Translations under genes and position numbers: made by a program
Part shown: positions 56,553 through 64,000 of the stretch, one piece after another
Numbering within the stretch: the first letter of the stretch is position 1
Layout of the letters: each line of letters starts with the position of its first letter
The notes under the pieces: generated by a model
Told to the model about the DNA's origin: nothing
Databases searched by the model: none
The model's input: only the letters and a program-made list of their open reading frames with translations
Origin: Mesorhizobium sophorae
Lineage (GTDB): Bacteria > Pseudomonadota > Alphaproteobacteria > Rhizobiales > Rhizobiaceae
Reading direction: 5' to 3'
Assembly: GCF_002270415.1 (NCBI RefSeq)
Contig: NZ_NNRI01000011.1
Coordinates: 1-64,000 of the forward strand
Length of the DNA stretch: 64,000 bases

Positions 56553-57446
56553 ATGAACATGCTGCCAGACATCGAAACGCTTGAACCGATTGCCGACGGC
56601 GAAGGCGGGTTCCATCCGCTGTTTGCCGATGTGCCGTCCTCGGTCGAGTTCAACAAATTGCGCAAGCGGCTGCTGCGTCTCACCCGTCAGGCGATCGAGG
56701 ATTTCTCGATGGTCAAGCCCGGCCAGCGCTGGCTCGTAGCGCTGTCGGGCGGCAAGGATTCCTACGGGCTGCTCGCCGTGCTGCTCGATCTCAAATGGCG
56801 CGGGCTTTTGCCTGTCGATTTGCTGGCCTGCAACCTGGACCAGGGCCAGCCGAATTTCCCCAAACACATCCTGCCGGACTATCTCGACAGCCACGCCATA
56901 CCGCACCGGATCGAGTATCAGGACACCTATTCCGTCGTCACCGACAAGCTGCCCGAGGGCAGCACCTATTGCTCGCTCTGCTCGCGTCTCCGGCGCGGCC
57001 ATCTCTATCGCATCGCGCGGGAAGAGGGATGCTCGGCGCTGGTGCTTGGCCACCATCGCGAGGACATTCTGGAGACCTTCTTCATGAACCTGTTCCATGG
57101 CGGCCGTCTCGCTGCCATGCCGCCGAAACTGCTCAACGACGAGGGCGACGTCATGGTGCTGCGGCCGCTGAGCTACTGCGCCGAAACCGACCTTGAGAAG
57201 TTCGCCGCGGCGATGCGGTTCCCGATCATTCCCTGCGATCTCTGCGGCAGTCAGGAAGGCCTGCAGCGCAACGCAATGAAGGCGATGCTCGAGGATATCG
57301 AAAAGCGCATGCCCGGCCGCAAGGACACCATGATCCGCGCGCTGTCCAACACCAGGCCGTCGCACCTGCTCGACAGAAAACTGTTCGACTTCGCCGCTCT
57401 CAACGACACCCTCACCACCAGGCAAGATGTTTCCAATGACATTTGA
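56553..57446 (+). CDS. ttcA: tRNA 2-thiocytidine synthetase TtcA
   Basis: Protein of 297 aa that thiolates C32 of certain tRNAs using ATP and an Fe-S cluster. The start [16 protein letters not shown] at 56553 is preferred over an ORF extension into the palindromic repeat. PP-loop motif [10 protein letters not shown] (about 63-72). The cluster-binding cysteines are visible in [10 protein letters not shown] (about 143-152) and IPCDLCGSQ (about 227-235). Being an Fe-S enzyme, it depends on the Suf system encoded at 31-38 kb. Confidence 0.93.
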   Translation: MNMLPDIETLEPIADGEGGFHPLFADVPSSVEFNKLRKRLLRLTRQAIEDFSMVKPGQRWLVALSGGKDSYGLLAVLLDLKWRGLLPVDLLACNLDQGQPNFPKHILPDYLDSHAIPHRIEYQDTYSVVTDKLPEGSTYCSLCSRLRRGHLYRIAREEGCSALVLGHHREDILETFFMNLFHGGRLAAMPPKLLNDEGDVMVLRPLSYCAETDLEKFAAAMRFPIIPCDLCGSQEGLQRNAMKAMLEDIEKRMPGRKDTMIRALSNTRPSHLLDRKLFDFAALNDTLTTRQDVSNDI

Positions 57447-58263
57447 CGACACCGCGATCGACTGGCTGGCCGGCATTCTGGCCGAGGCGGCAGAGGTCGA
57501 GATCATGCCGCGCTTTCGCAGGTTGGGCGAGGGCGACATCCGGCAGAAGACCTCGGCCGCCGACCTGGTGACCGAGGCCGACGTCAATGCCGAGCGCCTC
57601 ATCACCGCCACGCTGCGCAAGCGCTATCCCTCGGCGATGGTGGTCGGCGAAGAAGCCTGTTCCGACAATCCGGCGCTGCTTGATGGCCTGGGCGATGCCG
57701 ATCTTGCTTTCGTCATCGACCCGGTGGACGGCACCTTCAATTTCGCGTCCGGCGTGCCGCTGTTCGGCGTCATGCTGGCGGTGGTGGTCAAGGGCGAGAC
57801 GGTTGCCGGCATCATCCACGATCCGGTCGGCAAGGACTGGCTGATCGGCGCCAAGGGCGCCGGTAGCCATATCCGGCACGCGCATGGCAGCCTGGAAAAG
57901 GTGCACGTCGCGGCGCCCGCGCCGATCTCGGAAATGACCGGCTCTGTCTCCTGGCAATACATGCCCGAACCGGAGCGGTCGCGGCTGGCGCGCAACCAGA
58001 CCAAGATCCTGTCGCAATTCGCCTATCGCTGCGCGGCGCACGAATATCGCCTCTTGGCCAGCGGCCATGCTCATTTCGTCGTCTACAACAAGCTGATGCC
58101 GTGGGATCATCTGGCCGGTGTGCTGATCCATGTCGAGGCCAGCGGCCACGCCGCGCGTTTCGACGGCAGCGCCTATCTGCCGTCGCATGTCGGCGGCGGT
58201 CTGCTTGTCGCGCCGGATAGGGAAAGCTGGCAGGTCCTGCGTCACGAACTCTGGGCTGAGTAG
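57436..58263 (+). CDS. Inositol monophosphatase family protein
   Basis: Metal-dependent phosphatase of about 275 aa (start [13 protein letters not shown]; an ATG three codons upstream is possible), overlapping ttcA by about 11 nt. The family motifs are present: G-E-E-A (about 71-74), [13 protein letters not shown] (about 97-109) and [10 protein letters not shown] (about 223-232). Members hydrolyse inositol phosphate, fructose-1,6-bisphosphate, PAP or histidinol phosphate; the sequence does not decide among them. Confidence 0.9.
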   Translation: MTFDDTAIDWLAGILAEAAEVEIMPRFRRLGEGDIRQKTSAADLVTEADVNAERLITATLRKRYPSAMVVGEEACSDNPALLDGLGDADLAFVIDPVDGTFNFASGVPLFGVMLAVVVKGETVAGIIHDPVGKDWLIGAKGAGSHIRHAHGSLEKVHVAAPAPISEMTGSVSWQYMPEPERSRLARNQTKILSQFAYRCAAHEYRLLASGHAHFVVYNKLMPWDHLAGVLIHVEASGHAARFDGSAYLPSHVGGGLLVAPDRESWQVLRHELWAE

Positions 58264-58290
58264 TCGCACGGCTCCCGTGCGGGGGTCGCC

Positions 58291-59535
58291 TCAAACCGGC
58301 GGGTTGTGTGGCTGAAACATCTTGCCGCGTTCGGCGATCAGGATCATCAGAAGTGCTGCCACCGACACGCTGCAGAAGCCGGCGGCCAATGGCGTTACCG
58401 TGCCGTTGAAGGCTTGGCCGATCAGCGTGCCGAGAATGCCGCCGAGAAAGGTCTGCATGAAGCCCAGTATGGATGACGCCGTGCCGGCCAGTTGGCCGAG
58501 CGGTTCCATGGCGAGCGCATTGAAATTCGCGCCGAGCGCACCGAACGGAAGCATGGCACTGGCAAAAAGGGTGATGAACAGCCAGAGCGGCATCTTCATT
58601 TCCAGGGAAACCACCAGCCAGACCATGCTGATGGTCAAAAACAGCAGCAGCGCGCTCTGCGACAGTCGGCGCATGCCGATGCGGCCGACAAGGCGTGAGT
58701 TCAAATAGTTGGAAAAGGCGAGCACGCCGGCGACACCGGCGAAGATCACCGGGAACATCTCGCCGACATTGAAGACGTCGACATAGATCTGTTGCGCCGA
58801 AGCGATGAAGCCGAACATGGCGCCGACGATGAAAGTGCTGGCGAAGGCGTAGCAGAGCGCCATGCGGTTGGTCAGAACGATGCGGAAGCCGCCGACGACG
58901 GATGAAACCGTCAGCGGCCTGCGATACTCCGGATGCAGCGTCTCGGGCAGGCGCAGCAGCGACCACGCCGACACGATCAGCGCGCCGACAGCCATGGTGA
59001 CGAAGATCCAGTGCCAGCTTGCAAACAGCATGATGAACTGGCCGATCCCCGGCGCAATGACGGGTATCGCCATGAACACCATGAAGATCAGCGACATCAC
59101 CTCGGCCATGCGACGGCCGTCGAACGTATCGCGCACGATCGAGATGGCGATGACGCGTGTGGCGGCAGCGCCAATGCCTTGCACGGCGCGGCACAGCAGA
59201 AGTGTTTCAAAGCTTGGCGCAACAGCTGCCGCTGCAGCCGCGGTGACATAGATCACCAGCCCGGCAACCAGCGGCGCACGACGTCCGAAACGATCCGAGA
59301 GCGGACCGAAAAAGAGCTGGCCGCCGCCGAAGCCCAGAATATAGGCTGTTATGACATACTGCCGATGGTTTTCATTCTCGACGCCGAGCGAGGCGCCGAT
59401 CTGTTGCAGGGCCGGCAGCATGATGTCGATGGCCAGCGAGTTCAGCGCCATCAGCGCGGCGCACAGCGCGATGAACTCCCAGCGCGGAATGGGCAGTTTA
59501 CTTGCCGATAGCGGCGCTACTGTTGGCTGGTCCAC
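58291..59535 (-). CDS. Bcr/CflA-type multidrug MFS transporter
   Basis: Polytopic inner membrane transporter of 414 aa with 12 hydrophobic segments. The MFS signature between helices 2 and 3 reads GPLSDRFGRRAPLV (about 76-89), and the motif RAVQGIGAAATRVIA (about 114-128) is typical of the DHA1 Bcr/CflA drug exporters. Likely exports a drug or metabolite by proton exchange. It is on the same strand as grxD and bolA, but a 162-nt gap with a 33-bp palindrome (59652-59684) separates them. Confidence 0.9.
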   Translation of the reverse strand: MDQPTVAPLSASKLPIPRWEFIALCAALMALNSLAIDIMLPALQQIGASLGVENENHRQYVITAYILGFGGGQLFFGPLSDRFGRRAPLVAGLVIYVTAAAAAAVAPSFETLLLCRAVQGIGAAATRVIAISIVRDTFDGRRMAEVMSLIFMVFMAIPVIAPGIGQFIMLFASWHWIFVTMAVGALIVSAWSLLRLPETLHPEYRRPLTVSSVVGGFRIVLTNRMALCYAFASTFIVGAMFGFIASAQQIYVDVFNVGEMFPVIFAGVAGVLAFSNYLNSRLVGRIGMRRLSQSALLLFLTISMVWLVVSLEMKMPLWLFITLFASAMLPFGALGANFNALAMEPLGQLAGTASSILGFMQTFLGGILGTLIGQAFNGTVTPLAAGFCSVSVAALLMILIAERGKMFQPHNPPV

Positions 59536-59651
59536 GGCAAGTCCGATCTCTCAAACGAAAACGCGCCGGCGGGCCGGCGCATTGGCTCGTCTTGGTCCCG
59601 GTATCCGAGACATATTAATTGCCGAGGTGGGGCTGCCCGGGCGCCTGGTGC

Positions 59652-59684
59652 ATGAACCGAAATCGACGTCGATTTTCAGTTCAT
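59652..59684 (-). terminator. Palindrome between grxD and the MFS gene
   Basis: Near-perfect 33-bp inverted repeat with outer arms atgaac/gttcat and central tcgac/gtcga, located after the grxD stop at 59698. There is no U-run, so it could be a terminator, an mRNA-end structure or a regulator site for the MFS gene. Confidence 0.45.
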
Positions 59685-59697
59685 ACAAAAACAGAAA

Positions 59698-60033
59698 TCA
59701 GGCGGCGCCTTTGACGCCGACGCCCTTCTCGACGAGGAACGTCTGCAGTTCGCCTGCCTGGAACATCTCGCGGATGATGTCGCAGCCGCCAACGAATTCA
59801 CCCTTGACGTAAAGCTGTGGGATCGTCGGCCAGTTGGAATATTCCTTGATGCCCTGGCGCAGCTCGGCCGAGGTCAGCACGTCCACGCCTTTGTAGTCGG
59901 CGCCGATATAGTCGAGGATCTGGACGACCTGGCCGGAAAATCCGCACTGCGGAAAGCCGGGCGTGCCCTTCATGAAAAGGACGACGTCGTTGCCCTTCAC
60001 TTCATTGTCGATGTAGTCGTTGATGCCGCTCAT
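59698..60033 (-). CDS. grxD: Monothiol glutaredoxin (Grx4/GrxD type)
   Basis: Protein of 111 aa (start [13 protein letters not shown] at 60031-60033) of the CGFS class: C30 in FPQCGFSGQ, with the glutathione-contact motifs WPTIPQLYV (about 68-76) and GGCDIIREM (about 82-90). CGFS glutaredoxins bind a [2Fe-2S] cluster between two monomers and glutathione and pass it on. Together with the BolA protein encoded just upstream, it would form a cluster-sensing or relay complex, a known association. Confidence 0.94.
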   Translation of the reverse strand: MSGINDYIDNEVKGNDVVLFMKGTPGFPQCGFSGQVVQILDYIGADYKGVDVLTSAELRQGIKEYSNWPTIPQLYVKGEFVGGCDIIREMFQAGELQTFLVEKGVGVKGAA

Positions 60034-60209
60034 AAAATATCCTTTCCCGCCTGTGGGAGTCAGGCTCGAAACATACCTTTCAAATAAACCCAACGATTGC
60101 TCGAAACAAGACGTTAGCCGTGCCCTAGCTGAAATGGCGCAAACGATGGGCCGTTTTGGGCCAAGCGGTCTTCGCTGCTGCCGGTCAAGCGGTCTTGTTC
60201 TGGTGCGGG

Positions 60210-60443
60210 TTAGTCGGGAACGCTTGTCTGCAGCGCCAGAGCATGCAGCACGCCGCCCATATTGCCCTTCAGCGCGTCATAGACCATCTGGTGCTGCTGC
60301 ACGCGGCTCTTGCCGCGAAAGCTCTCGGCCACCACCTCGGCCGCGTAGTGGTCGCCGTCACCGGCTAGATCGCGGATCGTCACCTTGGCGTCCGGAATGC
60401 CGTCCTTGATCAGTTTTTCGATGTCGTGGGCATCCATTGCCAT
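60210..60443 (-). CDS. BolA family protein
   Basis: Protein of 77 aa with the BolA fold ([53 protein letters not shown]). It partners CGFS glutaredoxins, and the downstream grxD on the same strand (about 175 nt away) supports that. In rhizobia, BolA influences iron regulation through RirA-linked cluster status; that link is established for related genera and inferred here. Confidence 0.93.
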   Translation of the reverse strand: MAMDAHDIEKLIKDGIPDAKVTIRDLAGDGDHYAAEVVAESFRGKSRVQQHQMVYDALKGNMGGVLHALALQTSVPD

Positions 60444-60578
60444 GGCAAAATCCTGTTTCGAGCGGCCGATGGTCGGCCTTAAGATAAGAGTCGGGTGAGC
60501 CTAAAGCCTTTCGGGTCCGGATTGAAGCCGTTCAGTCCTTGCCACCGGCAAGAAGGTCCTGGGGCCTCAGAAGCAGAC

Positions 60579-61091
60579 TTAGGCTGGTGGGCGTGCTTCG
60601 TCCTCGCCCACATCCTCGCGCGTCGAAAAGGTGCGGCCAAGGCTGAAGGCCAGGACATAGAGCGGAAAGTTTATTATCAGGCTGACGATGGGGAGATAGC
60701 TCGTCATTTGCCAGGCGGGCGAGAAGAATGGCTGGCCGTAGCCATCGCAGACAAGCGAGGAGCCATATTCCCACAGCGCTCCAACGACCATCGCCGCGGG
60801 GAAAAGCTTGATGCAGGTGACAATATGCCTTGCCCGTGCCGGATCCGGCACAAGGCGGCCCCACAACACCAGGCAAACGATCGGAACCGCGTAGATGAAG
60901 TTCTGGACGACAAGCATCGGAATGGTGCCGTTGGCCGCGGCGAGGAACTCGGCACGTGTTTCCAGCCGCGCGCAAACCTCGCTCGAGGTCGTCGACAGCA
61001 GGAACAGGACGAACGGCCCGAGGAACCAGAAGAAGAACAGCGACGGCCAGAAAACGACTGCAAGCAGTGCCCGGGCAGCCAGTCTGCTCAA
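60579..61091 (-). CDS. Uncharacterised small membrane protein coupled to purL
   Basis: I do not recognise this protein of about 170 aa. I start it at a TTG that overlaps the purL stop (TTGA), because the frame upstream runs against purL and no better ATG occurs before the hydrophobic segments. Four hydrophobic helices are visible (about 8-32, 58-78, 88-108, 130-155), with [16 protein letters not shown] near 17-32 and [20 protein letters not shown] near 58-77. It is rich in W and F in helices 1 and 4, with a charged C-terminus ([12 protein letters not shown]). No family is assigned. Confidence 0.5.
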   Translation of the reverse strand: MSRLAARALLAVVFWPSLFFFWFLGPFVLFLLSTTSSEVCARLETRAEFLAAANGTIPMLVVQNFIYAVPIVCLVLWGRLVPDPARARHIVTCIKLFPAAMVVGALWEYGSSLVCDGYGQPFFSPAWQMTSYLPIVSLIINFPLYVLAFSLGRTFSTREDVGEDEARPPA

Positions 61092-63319
61092 CTGGCCTGA
61101 TCCATGAAGCGGGGGAACCAGCCTTCGTGCGCCACGCTCAGTTCGCCGACCGGGATCGCCCACGCCTCGCCAAGCTTCAGCGCGCTGCCGCCGGTCGAAC
61201 CGATCCACGGCGCGAAGATGCCGAGTTCGCCTTGCTGCTTGCGAATGGCGTCCCATTCATCGCTATCCGGATCGATCGACAGCGTCAGGAGATAGCGGCC
61301 CTGGTCCTCGCCGAACCAGACCGGGATCGGGTCGGTGCCGACAAGCCCGGGAACCGTGGCGCCGATGCCCGACGCCATCGCCATCTCAGCCAGCGCCACG
61401 GCGATGCCACCGTCGGATACGTCATGCGCCGCCGTGACGATGCCGGATGCAATCAGAGCGCGCACATGGTCGCCGACGCGCTTTTCATGCTCGAGATCCA
61501 CCGGCGGCGGCGGACCGTCGCTGCGCCCATGGATGTCGCGCATATAGACCGACTGGCCAAGATGCGTTCCCCAGGAAGCGGGCGCGCCGACCAGCAGGAT
61601 CATCTGGCCCTGCGCCGCAAAACCGGTGCGCACCATCTTCGACCAGTCGGCGATCAGGCCGACACCGCCGATGGTCGGCGTCGGCAGGATGCCCTGGCCG
61701 TTGGTCTCGTTGTAGAGCGAGACGTTGCCTGAGACGATCGGGAAGCCGAGCGCGCGGCAGGCGTCGCCGATGCCTTTCACCGCGCCGACCAGCTGGCCCA
61801 TGATCTCAGGCCGTTCCGGGTTGCCGAAATTGAGATTGTCGGTGGCCGCCAGCGGCAGCGCGCCGGTGGCAGTCAGGTTGCGCCAGCACTCGGCCACCGC
61901 CTGCTTGCCACCCTCATAGGGGTCGGCCTCGCAATAGCGCGGCGTCACGTCGGAGGAGAAGGCGAGCGCCTTGGTGGCATGGCCGTCGACGCGCACCACG
62001 CCGGCGTCGCCGCCGGGAAGCTGCAGCGAATTGCCCTGGATCAGGGTGTCGTACTGCTCCCACACCCAGCGGCGCGACGATAGGTCCGGTCCGCCGAGCA
62101 GCTTCAAAAGCGCCTCGGCGACATCGGCCTGCGGAACGTCGTTGGCGGCAAGCGGCGCCGGTTTTTTGGGTTCGACCCAGGGGCGATCATACTCCGGTGC
62201 CTTGTCGCCGAGATCCTTGATCGGCAGGTCGGCGACCTCGTCGCCCTGGTGCAGCACGCGAAAACGCAGATCGTCGGTGGTCTTGCCGACGATGGCGAAG
62301 TCGAGGCCCCATTTGTGGAAGATCGCCTCGGCTTCCTTTTCCTTTTCGGGGCGCAGCACCATCAGCATGCGCTCCTGGCTTTCCGACAGCATCATCTCAT
62401 AGGCGCTCATGCGCTCTTCGCGCACCGGCACCTTGTCGAGGTCGAGCTCGATACCGAGATCGCCCTTGGCGCCCATCTCGACCGCCGAGCAGGTGAGGCC
62501 GGCCGCACCCATGTCCTGGATGGCGATGACCGCGCCTGAGGCCATCAGTTCGAGGCATGCTTCCAGCAGGCACTTTTCGGTGAAGGGGTCGCCGACCTGC
62601 ACGGTCGGGCGCTTCTCGTCGATCTTGTCGTCGAATTCGGCCGACGCCATGGTGGCGCCGCCGACGCCGTCGCGGCCGGTCTTGGCGCCGAGATAGACGA
62701 CCGGCAGGCCCACGCCCTTGGCTTCCGACAGGAAGATGGCGTCTGTCTTGGCTATGCCGGCCGCAAAGGCGTTGACCAGGATGTTGCCGTTGTAGCGGGC
62801 GTCGAAATTGACCTCGCCGCCCACCGTCGGCACGCCGAAGGCATTGCCGTAGCCGCCGACACCGGAAACCACGCCAGAGACCAGGTGCCTGGTCTTGGGG
62901 TGGTCGGGCGCGCCGAAGCGCAGCGCATTCATCGCCGCGACCGGCCGTGCGCCCATGGTGAAGACGTCGCGCAAGATGCCGCCGACGCCGGTCGCCGCAC
63001 CCTGGTAGGGCTCGATGAAGGAGGGATGGTTGTGGCTCTCCATCTTGAAGACGACGCAGTCGCCGTCACCGATGTCGACCACGCCGGCATTCTCGCCTGG
63101 ACCCTGGATGACTTGCGGGCCCGTGGTCGGCAAGGTGCGCAGCCATTTCTTCGAGGATTTGTACGAGCAATGCTCGTTCCACATCGCCGAGAAGATGCCG
63201 AGTTCGGTGAAGCTCGGCTCGCGGCCGACGAGGTCGAGGATGCGCTGGTACTCGTCGGGCTTCAGCCCATGCGCGGCGATGAGCTCGGGGGTGATCGGCA
63301 CGGAATTGGAAATGGTCAT
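61088..63319 (-). CDS. purL: Phosphoribosylformylglycinamidine synthase, PurL subunit
   Basis: Enzyme of 743 aa catalysing the fourth step of purine synthesis (FGAR to FGAM), the small-PurL type that works with PurS and PurQ. Start [18 protein letters not shown] at 63317-63319. Diagnostic stretches: [19 protein letters not shown] (about 43-61), [21 protein letters not shown] (about 92-112), [19 protein letters not shown] (about 236-254) and [16 protein letters not shown] near 630-645. No purS or purQ gene is in the window. Confidence 0.96.
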   Translation of the reverse strand: MTISNSVPITPELIAAHGLKPDEYQRILDLVGREPSFTELGIFSAMWNEHCSYKSSKKWLRTLPTTGPQVIQGPGENAGVVDIGDGDCVVFKMESHNHPSFIEPYQGAATGVGGILRDVFTMGARPVAAMNALRFGAPDHPKTRHLVSGVVSGVGGYGNAFGVPTVGGEVNFDARYNGNILVNAFAAGIAKTDAIFLSEAKGVGLPVVYLGAKTGRDGVGGATMASAEFDDKIDEKRPTVQVGDPFTEKCLLEACLELMASGAVIAIQDMGAAGLTCSAVEMGAKGDLGIELDLDKVPVREERMSAYEMMLSESQERMLMVLRPEKEKEAEAIFHKWGLDFAIVGKTTDDLRFRVLHQGDEVADLPIKDLGDKAPEYDRPWVEPKKPAPLAANDVPQADVAEALLKLLGGPDLSSRRWVWEQYDTLIQGNSLQLPGGDAGVVRVDGHATKALAFSSDVTPRYCEADPYEGGKQAVAECWRNLTATGALPLAATDNLNFGNPERPEIMGQLVGAVKGIGDACRALGFPIVSGNVSLYNETNGQGILPTPTIGGVGLIADWSKMVRTGFAAQGQMILLVGAPASWGTHLGQSVYMRDIHGRSDGPPPPVDLEHEKRVGDHVRALIASGIVTAAHDVSDGGIAVALAEMAMASGIGATVPGLVGTDPIPVWFGEDQGRYLLTLSIDPDSDEWDAIRKQQGELGIFAPWIGSTGGSALKLGEAWAIPVGELSVAHEGWFPRFMDQAS

Positions 63320-63482
63320 GGGCGGCGGTTTGTATCCGGAGCGTTGGGATTTGAGTCCCGTCTTATCGCAAGCCTTGCGGCCGATACACCCCATGAATCG
63401 ACGAAAAACGCGCGAAAGCCGGACAAAGCCGCAGGCCGATCCCGAGCAGGCAGCGATCCCTCGCGACAAGACGCCTCACGGC

Positions 63483-64000
63483 TCAGGAGAAGCTGTCGTA
63501 GCCGGCGCGGCCCTCATCCAGCAGACGCCTGATGACCGCGACGCCTTCGGCAATGTCCTTGCGCTGCCTCGGCTGTGAAACGCCGAAGCGGACGCCGTGG
63601 AAAACCTGCTCGGAGCGGCCGGCCTTGAACTCGTCCTCGTCGTCGATCAGAACGCCATGTTCGAGACAAGCGTTCTTGAAGGTGCCGGAAAGCCAGGGGT
63701 CGGGCAGGGTCAGCCAGACAAAGGGAACCTTTTCGTGTGACTTGAACGCGAATCCGGCCAGCGTCTGGCGCACGATGGCAATCCGGGCGCCGATTTCGGT
63801 GATACTGCGTTTGCGTATCTCGTCCGCCTGGCCGGACATCACCAGCCTTGTATTCACCTCCGCCAGCAGGAAAGGCATGCCGCCGGTCATCATCTTGTGG
63901 GCGACGCGGATGCGATGGCGATAGGCGGGCGGGCAGGACAGCCAGCCGCCGCGCACACCCGCCGCGACCGATTTCGACAGGCCGCCGGCGACAATGGTGC
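63483..64000 (-). CDS. C-terminal part of aminotransferase-like MocR/PdxR family protein (partial)
   Basis: Partial gene running off the window's right end. The visible ~172 residues show fold-type I PLP-enzyme sequence with a probable PLP-lysine in GGLSKSVAAGVRGGWL, followed by YRHRIRVAHKMMTGGMPFLL and a C-terminal small domain ending with RRLLDEGRAGYDSFS. The pattern matches the aminotransferase half of MocR/PdxR-type regulators; the GntR HTH that would decide this lies beyond the window. A plain aminotransferase is the alternative. Confidence 0.75.
   Translation of the reverse strand, partial: TIVAGGLSKSVAAGVRGGWLSCPPAYRHRIRVAHKMMTGGMPFLLAEVNTRLVMSGQADEIRKRSITEIGARIAIVRQTLAGFAFKSHEKVPFVWLTLPDPWLSGTFKNACLEHGVLIDDEDEFKAGRSEQVFHGVRFGVSQPRQRKDIAEGVAVIRRLLDEGRAGYDSFS

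Overview
The window is chromosomal DNA of a Rhizobiales alphaproteobacterium, most likely Mesorhizobium or a close relative. This rests on high GC, the gene content (Suf operon with an Irr-type operator, rhizobial lipid A genes, RTX proteins, eukaryote-like NADP isocitrate dehydrogenase, TrmJ/MurI/RpsD/TtcA block), a candidate alphaproteobacterial SOS box at recA, and a family of rhizobial-type palindromic intergenic repeats. The genus is an inference; no rRNA is present.

Layout. (1) 1-3039: right edge of an integrated element. It holds an XRE regulator, a DUF3768 protein, an unrecognised protein and a tyrosine integrase, and ends in a displaced 3' half of a tRNA-Val gene. (2) 3040-13813: a rearranged cluster of RTX calcium-binding protein genes, all on the minus strand, made by tandem duplication. 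Two genes look intact (758 and 982 aa). One has lost its C-terminal frame through a 52-bp deletion and starts with seven exact 168-bp repeats. One is broken by a 2-bp insertion and an inverted segment of about 228 bp. A truncated second copy of a dehydrogenase 3' end and a second tRNA-Val tail mark the duplication junction at about 10.38 kb. No type I secretion genes are in view. (3) 13814-18723: ROK regulator, sugar ABC transporter and SDR dehydrogenase operon. (4) 18968-25652: M23 peptidase, 1-Cys Bcp peroxiredoxin, large AsmA-like protein, TyrRS. (5) 25979-29607: four genes (GT2, lipid-A-biosynthesis N-terminal domain protein, GT39/ArnT-like, PAP2 phosphatase) that look like a lipid A sugar-for-phosphate replacement cassette. 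(6) 29635-30978: alpha/beta hydrolase and PaiB-like protein. (7) 31071-38404: iron-sulfur operon (IscS-like, SufB, SufC, SufD, SufS, SufT, SufA) behind a near-consensus Irr box. (8) 38432-48319: GFA and TfoX proteins, pseudouridine catabolism pair, recA, alaS, an NAD(P)-binding/DoxX-like protein, DUF2269, PhzF. (9) 48371-53232: GST, icd, and a tandem pair of secreted beta-helix proteins. (10) 53466-64000: trmJ, murI, DUF3008, rpsD, ttcA, inositol-phosphatase-like, Bcr/CflA transporter, grxD, bolA, a small membrane protein, purL, and the 3' part of a MocR/PdxR-type gene.

Functionally, regions 3-10 are ordinary chromosome with several envelope and iron-sulfur functions. The unusual part is 1-13.8 kb, where an island boundary abuts a duplicated, recombining family of repeat-rich, probably secreted proteins.
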